Part shown: positions 1 to 4,915 of the stretch, in pieces
How the letters are laid out: each line of letters begins with the position of its first letter
Numbering within the stretch: the stretch's first letter is position 1
Assembly (NCBI GenBank): GCA_900540005.1
Contig: UQEM01000073.1
Location: 1 to 11,715, forward strand
Direction of reading: 5' to 3'
Length of the DNA stretch: 11,715 nucleotides
Origin: an uncultured Ruminococcus sp.
GTDB taxonomy: Bacteria > Bacillota > Clostridia > Oscillospirales > Ruminococcaceae
Position numbers and translations under genes: made by a program
The notes under the pieces: generated by a model
Told to the model about the DNA's origin: nothing
The model's database searches: none
The model's input: the letters and a program-made list of their open reading frames with translations, nothing else

Positions 1-21
1 TTAGATTATATTAATTTTGAT

Positions 22-55
22 AAAAAATCTCCGTTCCACTTAATGCAGAACGGAG
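22..55 (-). terminator. Rho-independent terminator of the locus
   Basis: On the minus strand a perfect 8-bp stem (CTCCGTTC at 55-48 pairing with GAACGGAG at 36-29) encloses an 11-base loop and is followed by A and six T residues (27-22). It lies about 60 bases past the last immunity-like stop and is the only clear terminator seen, so the whole cassette chain could share one transcript. Nothing else is recognisable in 1-21. Confidence 0.85.
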
Positions 56-112
56 TAAATGACAAAAACACATAAAACCTTTATTTCGATACAAAAAAAT
101 CCAATTAAAATG

Positions 113-525
113 TTATATTGAAATTATATTTTGTGTCGAAACATCAACATTTAATCTTTGATTGTTCAAAATCTTTTTCACATTATCATCTTTCAAATCA
201 GACAAAAGCATCGGTACTTTAGGTTCGGCAACTATACGATATGAATTTATAAGGGGTCCATTCGGATCGCGTGGACAGGCATCAAAACAATATATTCCTT
301 TTGAAGTTAAATCAACGCTTTCATTAAAATCGGTATTTTCAATAACTGTTCATATCTTTTCTTATTTATTTGTTGAATTTTCTGGGGCTCTCCATACTTG
401 TCTATTTTTCGAGCTTTTCTTCGAGTACCTCCCCAATAATCATAATAATACTCTATTTCAGTAAATGATTTGAACACATCAAAAAAGTATTTTTCAAGAA
501 ATTCAACATTCTCAACCGACTCCAT
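113..525 (-). pseudogene. Frameshifted third immunity-like gene
   Basis: From the ATG at 525 (GGAGG ten bases upstream) the frame encodes MESVENVEFLEKYFFDVFKS... to KKRYE and as it stands ends at TAA 307-309 after an unnatural tail. A second frame, open from 349 to TAA 113-115, continues sensibly (VIENTDFNESVDLTSKGIY, CFDACPRDPNGPLINSYR, to STQNIISI). Adding one base at GAACAG (349-351, for instance GAAACAG) joins both into a 137-residue protein reading RYETVIENTDF. So it is either a real one-base deletion in a short A run or a sequencing error. The position after a tip remnant and the size fit an immunity protein; I do not recognise the family. The terminator lies about 60 bases beyond its end. 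Confidence 0.7.
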
Positions 526-613
526 TTGGTGTTAGCCTCCAACCACCGCTTGGTATCGAACCGGCATAATCTGCATCACCAGGTTTGGGTGTATCCGTAC
601 TTGTTTGACACAT
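512..613 (-). pseudogene. Stub toxin tail 3 (33 residues after VHN)
   Basis: Following VLVHN the frame reads MCQTSTDTPKPGDADYAGS, then IPSGGWRLTPNGVG, then TGA (512-514). At 33 residues it is far shorter than the other tails (124 and 139), is rich in Pro and Gly, and looks like a linker rather than an enzyme. The likeliest reading is that the catalytic part was deleted, leaving the linker fused to the point where the immunity gene begins. The downstream gene starts inside it, overlapping by 14 bases. A very small toxin cannot be excluded from sequence alone. Confidence 0.55.
536..540 (-). promoter_or_regulatory. Ribosome binding site of the frameshifted immunity-like gene
   Basis: GGAGG on the minus strand sits ten bases before the ATG at 525-523, inside the stub toxin frame (the Gly-Trp-Arg codons). 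The spacing is slightly long but the match is good, supporting that ATG as the original start. Confidence 0.5.
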
Positions 614-801
614 ATTATGCACTAGCACGCTACACTCACCAACAAAGTAAGTATGGAAATCCTCAACTTCAAAGTTATAAACTTTAATAGGTGATTCGAG
701 AATTTCATGCTAAATCCATTCAATGACTACAAGTTCACCGTTGGAAAGTAGAAGTACATCGCTTGCTCTAAGATTTTTTGCAAGCGTACAAGCTTATCCA
801 T
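614..801 (-). pseudogene. Hint remnant A (degenerate 3' half of Hint) heading cassette 4
   Basis: This is the same broken Hint as remnant B: the same 4-base deletion near the start and the same TAG (710-712). It matches remnant B exactly from 648 rightward. Left of 648 the two diverge as they approach the Hint-toxin junction: here the minus strand gives VGECSVLVHN, with Cys in place of the Ser of VGESSVLVHN. It begins about 24 bases after the immunity 1 copy-2 stop, as remnant B does after immunity 1. It cannot encode a working Hint; its last ~97 bases remain in frame with the stub tail. Confidence 0.8.
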
Positions 802-825
802 CGTTTTCATTAATCAATTCATATT

Positions 826-1332
826 TTAAAGTTTCTCAAGATATACTCCATCAGGAAGTAAATTGATTTTTTTCATTAAATTTCTTGGGGTATCTATATG
901 AATATAATAATCATATCCAACATCGATTTTATAATCATCAACAGATATTACAAACCACGCTTCCTCTCTTAACAAAATTTTTAAAAGAGTTGAAAAATCC
1001 GAACAATTGAAAAAGCACTTTCCGCTATATAGTTCTTTATATACTTTTCCCTGATAGTCTTTCTTATACAATTCAAACACTGATTTATCTAAATTGTAAC
1101 GCTCTGAAAGTATACTATCCCATTTTATTGTTTTTTCAAAATTACTGATTCTCAATTGCTCACATTTATCCAACATAAGCAAATCTACCACAGTTTGTAT
1201 GTAAAGATTTTCATAATTTAAATATTCTTCAACTGTTAAATTATACCGCTCATCTCCAACATCCGTTAAAGCAGCCCACTCATCAACGTATTTCGAAAAT
1301 AATGGATGATGTTTTGAAATTCGATATTGCAT
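826..1332 (-). CDS. Second, identical copy of immunity protein 1
   Basis: This gene is identical at the DNA level to 2925-3431, offset by exactly 2,099 bases, and lies inside the long direct repeat. It encodes the same 168 residues from the ATG at 1332, with AGGGGA six bases upstream (1339-1344), and starts two bases after the stop of toxin copy 2. Keeping an intact inhibitor gene beside the spare toxin would protect the cell if the orphan tail were expressed or moved into the main gene, and would raise immunity dosage; both are inference. Alternatively the copy is an assembly duplicate of one real locus. Confidence 0.78.
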   Translation of the reverse strand: MQYRISKHHPLFSKYVDEWAALTDVGDERYNLTVEEYLNYENLYIQTVVDLLMLDKCEQLRISNFEKTIKWDSILSERYNLDKSVFELYKKDYQGKVYKELYSGKCFFNCSDFSTLLKILLREEAWFVISVDDYKIDVGYDYYIHIDTPRNLMKKINLLPDGVYLEKL

Positions 1333-1334
1333 AA

Positions 1335-1892
1335 TCAATCCCCTATCCTATTCAAAAATTCATCATATGTCCCCATTCTTGTTCCTCTGCTACTTAATTC
1401 TTCAATACTTTTAGCCATTTTCCATACTCCACCATTATGCGAATCAACATCTGGAGTAATATATTTTTTGTTTTTTGGATTATAATAAATGGCTTGACCA
1501 TGAGAAATCGAATTCGTTTTTTCATAGCCTAATTTTTTAGCAGCTTCTGTTGCTTGACTGGTAGTCATTCTTCCAGAAGTAGAAGTATCAACAAAATTTT
1601 TATAATATTCACGTGATGTTGCTATTCTTTTTTCTACTTCATCAGGATGATATGGACTATCTTCTAAAGCTGGAGAAAGTTTATTACGTCTTGCTTCTTC
1701 TGTACAATCATTATGCACTAAAACAGAAGATTCTCCAACAAAGTAAGTATGGAAATCCTCAACCTCAAAGTTATAAACTTTAATAGGTGATTCAAGAATT
1801 TCATGCTGAATCCATTCGATGACTACATACTCACCATTAGAAAGAACAAGTACATCTCCTGCTCTAAGATTTTTTGCAAGCGTCCAGCCCAA
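1335..1892 (-). CDS. Orphan cassette 3: truncated Hint plus second copy of toxin tail 1
   Basis: The frame encodes the last ~60 residues of Hint (GWTLAKNLRAGDV to VLVHN) followed by the 124-residue toxin tail 1 (1335-1709), identical in DNA to 3434-3808. The nominal TTG start at 1892 has no ribosome binding site. The open frame reaches further upstream to about 1946 (DYYITKNTSKPNYPFYVDKL), so the Hint is simply cut, not restarted. Where the main Hint has TPNHP this one reads KPNYP: the His codon CAC is TAC here. The N-terminal Hint Cys and the RHS shell are absent, so this is best seen as a silent, recombination-competent tip, unless the toxin is produced alone by weak initiation. Immunity copy 2 follows two bases downstream. 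Confidence 0.8.
   Translation of the reverse strand: MGWTLAKNLRAGDVLVLSNGEYVVIEWIQHEILESPIKVYNFEVEDFHTYFVGESSVLVHNDCTEEARRNKLSPALEDSPYHPDEVEKRIATSREYYKNFVDTSTSGRMTTSQATEAAKKLGYEKTNSISHGQAIYYNPKNKKYITPDVDSHNGGVWKMAKSIEELSSRGTRMGTYDEFLNRIGD
1339..1344 (-). promoter_or_regulatory. Ribosome binding site of the second immunity 1 copy
   Basis: AGGGGA on the minus strand lies six bases before the ATG at 1332-1330, identical to the site at 3438-3443, and supports the same start choice. Confidence 0.6.
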
Positions 1893-1932
1893 TTTATCAA
1901 CATAAAACGGGTAATTTGGTTTTGATGTATTT

Positions 1933-2286
1933 TTAGTAATATAATAATCCTTTTATTTCATCCGAAAGACATAATATCCTTAACCATTCCTGACTCTTCC
2001 TAACAGAGTAGATATTCCATAATTCTCTATGATTCTCTGAAATATCTATAAATGCTAGTCTTAAATGAGAGCATTTAGTTAGTATTTCTCTATCAATCAA
2101 TCCATTATCTAGAAATAATCCAAGCATATCATCATAAAGGTACGTTCTAACACATATGTCAAATTCTTCAAAAATATGATACTCTATCATTCGATCGCTC
2201 AGTTTCAATAAATATACTCCACAATGGTTTAAAGTACCCTTAAATTCACAGTATCTCTTTTCCACCAAGAAATAAGTTTTATCCAT
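1933..2286 (-). CDS. Putative immunity protein 2 (cognate to orphan toxin tail 2)
   Basis: This is a 117-residue protein starting MDKTYFLVEKRYCEFKG and ending CLSDEIKGLLYY. It looks soluble and acidic, with a central YLYDDMLGLFLDNGLID segment; no signal peptide or membrane segment is evident. The ATG at 2286 is preceded by a weak GGTGA about seven bases upstream, overlapping the toxin 2 stop (TGGTGATATGAGATG), so expression would depend on coupling or on a promoter I cannot see. I do not recognise the family. Immunity function is inferred from its place directly after toxin tail 2, its size, and the toxin-immunity order repeated in the other cassettes. Its end lies 12 bases from the next Hint fragment. 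Confidence 0.7.
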   Translation of the reverse strand: MDKTYFLVEKRYCEFKGTLNHCGVYLLKLSDRMIEYHIFEEFDICVRTYLYDDMLGLFLDNGLIDREILTKCSHLRLAFIDISENHRELWNIYSVRKSQEWLRILCLSDEIKGLLYY

Positions 2287-2292
2287 CTCATA

Positions 2293-2742
2293 TCACCAAT
2301 CAGTATTATAAATAATCAAAGCGGGGTCATCTTTAGTAGGCAAATACGTATTTATATCAACGATTTTAATACGTCCACCGTGTTTACCGCCTCTGCTTAC
2401 TCCATAGTATGCACCAATATGTTCGCCACCGCCACCATGATAGAAAACCATATTATCTGGATGAGCCTCTTGGATAAATTTCCATCCACTTCCATTACTG
2501 CCATATGTATCTCTAATCCATCCATTACCTAAAGTATTAGAAATTTCATCAGCACTATAATTTCTTAAACTTGCAGGGTGATTTAAAATATCATCGAAAG
2601 AATGCACATCCCATGAAACGTTTTCTACACCATATTTTTCTTGAAAATATCTATACCACTCCTCACCAGTAATAAGTGTTTTATCATTTTTACTTCCATC
2701 AGGTCCACACTCATTATGCACCAGCACAGAAGATTCACCCAC
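2293..2742 (-). CDS. Orphan toxin tail 2, unrecognised polymorphic toxin domain with Hint-derived start
   Basis: The frame runs from a GTG inside the Hint remnant (GESSVLVHN) into a 139-residue tail (2712-2293) unrelated to toxin 1. Visible features are EEWYRYFQEKYGVENVSW, then GWIRDTYGSNGSGWKF, then NMVFYHGGGGEHIGAYYGV, then RIKIVD and a Trp at the extreme C-terminus. The Gly-rich segment with two His residues (FYHGGGGEH) and the adjacent Tyr pair are the best candidates for functional residues. I recall similar GWKF...FYH...YYG tails in RHS and related toxins but cannot name the family. It has no convincing start or ribosome binding site, and the Hint upstream is interrupted by TAG, so it is probably a silent spare tip. 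The immunity-like gene starts six bases after its TGA. Confidence 0.72.
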   Translation of the reverse strand: MGESSVLVHNECGPDGSKNDKTLITGEEWYRYFQEKYGVENVSWDVHSFDDILNHPASLRNYSADEISNTLGNGWIRDTYGSNGSGWKFIQEAHPDNMVFYHGGGGEHIGAYYGVSRGGKHGGRIKIVDINTYLPTKDDPALIIYNTDW

Positions 2743-2900
2743 AAAATAAGTATGGAAATCCTCAACTTCAAAGTTATAAACTTTAATAGGTGATTCGAGA
2801 ATTTCATGCTAAATCCATTCAATGACTACAAGTTCACCGTTGGAAAGTAGAAGTACATCGCTTGCTCTAAGATTTTTTGCAAGCGTACAAGCTTATCCAT
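2713..2900 (-). pseudogene. Hint remnant B (3' half of Hint, degenerate) heading cassette 2
   Basis: The minus strand repeats the Hint from about VDKL to VLVHN. Relative to the main Hint it carries a 4-base deletion near its start (GATAAGCTTG then TACGCTTGC), which shifts the frame, and a TAG at 2809-2811 where the main copy has CAG (Ile-Gln-His becomes Ile-stop-His). It therefore cannot encode a Hint, but about 97 bases from after the stop to VHN stay in frame with toxin tail 2 and closely match the main copy. It begins only about 24 bases after the immunity 1 stop. The likely role is as a homology segment for tip exchange. It is nearly identical to remnant A at 614-801, differing only near the VHN end. 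Confidence 0.8.
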
Positions 2901-2924
2901 CGTTTTCATTAATCAATTCATATT

Positions 2925-3431
2925 TTAAAGTTTCTCAAGATATACTCCATCAGGAAGTAAATTGATTTTTTTCATTAAATTTCTTGGGGTATCTATATGA
3001 ATATAATAATCATATCCAACATCGATTTTATAATCATCAACAGATATTACAAACCACGCTTCCTCTCTTAACAAAATTTTTAAAAGAGTTGAAAAATCCG
3101 AACAATTGAAAAAGCACTTTCCGCTATATAGTTCTTTATATACTTTTCCCTGATAGTCTTTCTTATACAATTCAAACACTGATTTATCTAAATTGTAACG
3201 CTCTGAAAGTATACTATCCCATTTTATTGTTTTTTCAAAATTACTGATTCTCAATTGCTCACATTTATCCAACATAAGCAAATCTACCACAGTTTGTATG
3301 TAAAGATTTTCATAATTTAAATATTCTTCAACTGTTAAATTATACCGCTCATCTCCAACATCCGTTAAAGCAGCCCACTCATCAACGTATTTCGAAAATA
3401 ATGGATGATGTTTTGAAATTCGATATTGCAT
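2925..3431 (-). CDS. Putative immunity protein 1 (cognate to toxin tail 1)
   Basis: This 168-residue, acidic, Tyr-rich protein begins MQYRISKHHPLFSKYVDEW and ends PDGVYLEKL. I chose the ATG at 3431 rather than the TTG at 3437 because AGGGGA lies six bases upstream of it. It starts two bases after the toxin TGA, so translation is likely coupled. It has no signal peptide or membrane segment and should act in the cytoplasm. I do not recognise a named family with certainty; the opening (xQYRISK), the DVG element and the late GYDYYIHI motif resemble uncharacterised immunity-like proteins that follow toxin tails in Bacillota. The role is inferred from position, size and the fact that it is duplicated together with toxin tail 1. 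A 100% identical copy lies at 826-1332. Confidence 0.8.
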   Translation of the reverse strand: MQYRISKHHPLFSKYVDEWAALTDVGDERYNLTVEEYLNYENLYIQTVVDLLMLDKCEQLRISNFEKTIKWDSILSERYNLDKSVFELYKKDYQGKVYKELYSGKCFFNCSDFSTLLKILLREEAWFVISVDDYKIDVGYDYYIHIDTPRNLMKKINLLPDGVYLEKL

Positions 3432-3433
3432 AA

Positions 3434-3808
3434 TCAATCCCCTATCCTATTCAAAAATTCATCATATGTCCCCATTCTTGTTCCTCTGCTACTTAATTCT
3501 TCAATACTTTTAGCCATTTTCCATACTCCACCATTATGCGAATCAACATCTGGAGTAATATATTTTTTGTTTTTTGGATTATAATAAATGGCTTGACCAT
3601 GAGAAATCGAATTCGTTTTTTCATAGCCTAATTTTTTAGCAGCTTCTGTTGCTTGACTGGTAGTCATTCTTCCAGAAGTAGAAGTATCAACAAAATTTTT
3701 ATAATATTCACGTGATGTTGCTATTCTTTTTTCTACTTCATCAGGATGATATGGACTATCTTCTAAAGCTGGAGAAAGTTTATTACGTCTTGCTTCTTCT
3801 GTACAATC
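3434..3808 (-). other. Toxin tail 1 (Ntox21-like C-terminal toxin domain), tip of the main RHS protein
   Basis: The 124 residues after the Hint VHN form the variable tip. The recognisable core is GYEKTN, then HGQAIYYNPKNKKYITPDVD, then SHNGGVWKMA, and the end TRMGTYDEFLNRIGD. From memory this matches tails annotated as 'toxin C-terminal domain-containing protein' (Ntox21), found in Bacillota polymorphic toxins and predicted to be RNase-like; I could not check the family name. Conserved Asp and His in DVDSHNGG and the Lys residues around it are candidate catalytic or binding residues. The cognate inhibitor is most likely the gene two bases downstream. An identical DNA copy lies at 1335-1709. 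Confidence 0.7.
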
Positions 3809-4882
3809 ATTATGCACTAAAACAGAAGATTCTCCAACAAAGTAAGTATGGAAATCCTCAACCTCAAAGTTATAAACTTTAATAGGTGATTCAAGAATTT
3901 CATGCTGAATCCATTCGATGACTACATACTCACCATTAGAAAGAACAAGTACATCTCCTGCTCTAAGATTTTTTGCAAGCGTCCAGCCCAATTTATCAAC
4001 ATAAAACGGGTGATTTGGTGTAGCAGAAATTGTTTCTCCATTGACATGAACATGAATCAGCTCGTCGGTTTCGTTGATATAGGTTTCTTCAACTGTCTTG
4101 TATGCTATCTCGCCTGTTTCAGGATTTTCGGAAAGAACCTTATCGCCGATCTGAATCTCTTCAATCGGTTTCTGCCCGTCCTCGGTAGTTACAAGAGTTC
4201 CTGCAACGAAGCAATATGAAATTTTTTCAGAAGCCAGCTTTGCTCCGCCTGCAATTGATACTACATCCATAGCTCCTCTGAACAAATCGGAGAACATATC
4301 ACCCAGGCTGAAATCTTCACCACGTACAACATATTTCTGATAGTTTCCTTTTCCTATCTGATATATGTCATATGTACCAACTCCAATTGATAAACCTGCT
4401 GTTGAATACTGAAGCGTTTTCATTAACCAGCAGCTTGCATTTCCGGCTTTACCAAGAAGTGAGAATCCTCCGCCAAATACCGGTATTGCATTGCATATTG
4501 CCGCAAAATAGTTTCCTTCTTCTGCATACAATGCTGCATTTGCTATTGATGCTGCAGCTCCGATAATGTATGTTACCGGCGTTGGAATTAACGTCAACAG
4601 ACTTAATCCACCAAGCAAAAAGTGTGCTGCACCGCGCCAATCAATTCCGGGACTAAGTCCAAACGGATCGGCAAGACTGATGGGATTACCCTCAACATAA
4701 GCATATCGGTTAAGCGACGGACTGTCTACAATAGAGCCTATAACAACATCCTGATTTATAAAGCGTTTGATTTCGGGGTTGTAGTACCTCGCACGCATAT
4801 AGTACAGACCGTTTTCGTCTGTAGATACACCGTACTCACCGTTGTACAAGAATATTGTACCACATTTATTTTCAGAAAGCAA
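3434..4882 (-). CDS. C-terminal part of the RHS toxin: end of RHS core, hydrophobic segment, Hint domain, toxin tail 1
   Basis: This is the direct in-frame continuation of the large RHS gene after the TAA at 4913-4915; the frame is open from 4912. The 4882 start is a nominal TTG with no usable ribosome binding site, so it is probably not a real start. Residues from 4882: 1-75 close the RHS core (GLYYMRARYYNPEIKRF, then NRYAYVEGNP and ADPFGL). Residues 80-220 are a hydrophobic, Gly/Ala-rich stretch with several possible membrane segments. Residues 224-358 form a Hint autoprocessing domain (starts CFVAGTLV, contains TPNHPFYV, ends VLVHN). Residues 359-482 are the toxin tail, ending GTYDEFLNRIGD. 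Hint domains in such proteins are thought to release the tip by self-cleavage. The gene ends two bases before the immunity ATG. Without readthrough or repair of the stop, the tip is probably not made. Confidence 0.85.
   Translation of the reverse strand: MLSENKCGTIFLYNGEYGVSTDENGLYYMRARYYNPEIKRFINQDVVIGSIVDSPSLNRYAYVEGNPISLADPFGLSPGIDWRGAAHFLLGGLSLLTLIPTPVTYIIGAAASIANAALYAEEGNYFAAICNAIPVFGGGFSLLGKAGNASCWLMKTLQYSTAGLSIGVGTYDIYQIGKGNYQKYVVRGEDFSLGDMFSDLFRGAMDVVSIAGGAKLASEKISYCFVAGTLVTTEDGQKPIEEIQIGDKVLSENPETGEIAYKTVEETYINETDELIHVHVNGETISATPNHPFYVDKLGWTLAKNLRAGDVLVLSNGEYVVIEWIQHEILESPIKVYNFEVEDFHTYFVGESSVLVHNDCTEEARRNKLSPALEDSPYHPDEVEKRIATSREYYKNFVDTSTSGRMTTSQATEAAKKLGYEKTNSISHGQAIYYNPKNKKYITPDVDSHNGGVWKMAKSIEELSSRGTRMGTYDEFLNRIGD
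3438..3443 (-). promoter_or_regulatory. Ribosome binding site of immunity gene 1
   Basis: On the minus strand AGGGGA sits six bases before the ATG at 3431-3429 and overlaps the last toxin codons. This fixes the start at ATG instead of the upstream TTG and indicates coupled translation with the toxin. Confidence 0.65.
3809..4213 (-). other. Complete Hint (hedgehog/intein-type) autoprocessing domain
   Basis: This is a 135-residue subdomain of the RHS C-terminal part. It has the features expected of a Hint domain: a leading Cys in CFVAGTLVTTEDG, followed by PIEEIQIGDKVLS; a TPNHPFYV motif whose His fits the conserved block-B position; AGDVLVLSNGE; and the closing VYNFEVEDFHTYFVG and VLVHN. The last Asn marks the junction with the toxin. 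It is the only complete Hint in the window; three partial copies of its 3' part occur downstream at 1710-1920, 2713-2900 and 614-801. DNA from 4019 leftward belongs to a long direct repeat, whereas 4020-4213 is unique and looks more GC-rich, so the domain appears to be a mosaic. Confidence 0.85.
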
Positions 4883-4912
4883 CTCCCCGTACGGTCCATA
4901 TTCAAATTTTTC

Positions 4913-4915
4913 TTA
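4913..4915 (-). other. In-frame TAA nonsense codon splitting the RHS gene
   Basis: The minus-strand frame reads SLDGKI, TAA, then EKFEYGPYGELL and onward with no shift. EYGPYGE followed by LYNG and GLYYMRARYYNP is the normal unbroken end of an RHS core, so the stop lies inside a conserved domain. The remaining 492 codons are undamaged, which suggests a recent event. One substitution explains it, for example CAA or GAA to TAA. Stop reassignment is unlikely because TAA also ends the immunity genes at sensible positions. A sequencing or assembly error remains possible. Confidence 0.9.

Larger units (their letters stand above)
647..1920. repeat. Long direct repeat, left copy (cassette 3 plus start of Hint remnant A)
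   Basis: Base for base this segment matches 2746-4019 at an offset of 2,099. Read by eye, 648-1912 is identical over 1,265 bases; the flanking mismatches are at 647/2746 (g/a) and 1913/4012 (a/g), and similarity ends after 1920/4019. It holds, in minus-strand order, the 3' Hint half, toxin 1, immunity 1 and most of a degenerate Hint remnant. Confidence 0.93.
2746..4019. repeat. Long direct repeat, right copy (Hint 3' half, toxin 1, immunity 1, start of Hint remnant B)
   Basis: This is the partner of 647-1920. Its right edge falls inside the Hint TPNHP motif of the main gene, so the end of the expressed toxin gene is itself part of the repeat. Recombination between the copies would excise or duplicate the 2,099-base unit holding toxin 2 and immunity 2. 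Confidence 0.93.

Noticed and set aside
1..112. A further gene beyond the terminator at the left edge
   Set aside because: Only the terminator hairpin is recognisable; no start, binding site or frame of meaningful length reaches the edge.
162..464. Plus-strand open frame of 100 codons
   Set aside because: It lies opposite the frameshifted immunity-like gene, has no ribosome binding site, and its product looks like antisense of real coding sequence.
727..810. 27-codon frame starting MKTMDKLVRLQKILEQ after immunity 1 copy 2 (identical copy at 2826-2909)
   Set aside because: It is an out-of-frame reading of the degenerate Hint created by the 4-base deletion, with no good ribosome binding site; treated as chance.
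2625..2822. Minus-strand frame of 65 codons crossing Hint remnant B and toxin tail 2
   Set aside because: It reads the Hint and toxin DNA in the wrong frame; the correct frame gives ESPIKVYNFEVEDFHTYFVG and the tail.
4449..4640. Minus-strand 63-codon frame inside the RHS C-terminal part
   Set aside because: It overlaps the hydrophobic segment in another frame and has no start signal.
4882..4915. Programmed recoding or stop-codon reassignment at the RHS TAA
   Set aside because: No recoding signal could be identified, and TAA, TAG and TGA all behave as stops elsewhere in the window; a simple mutation or error is more economical.
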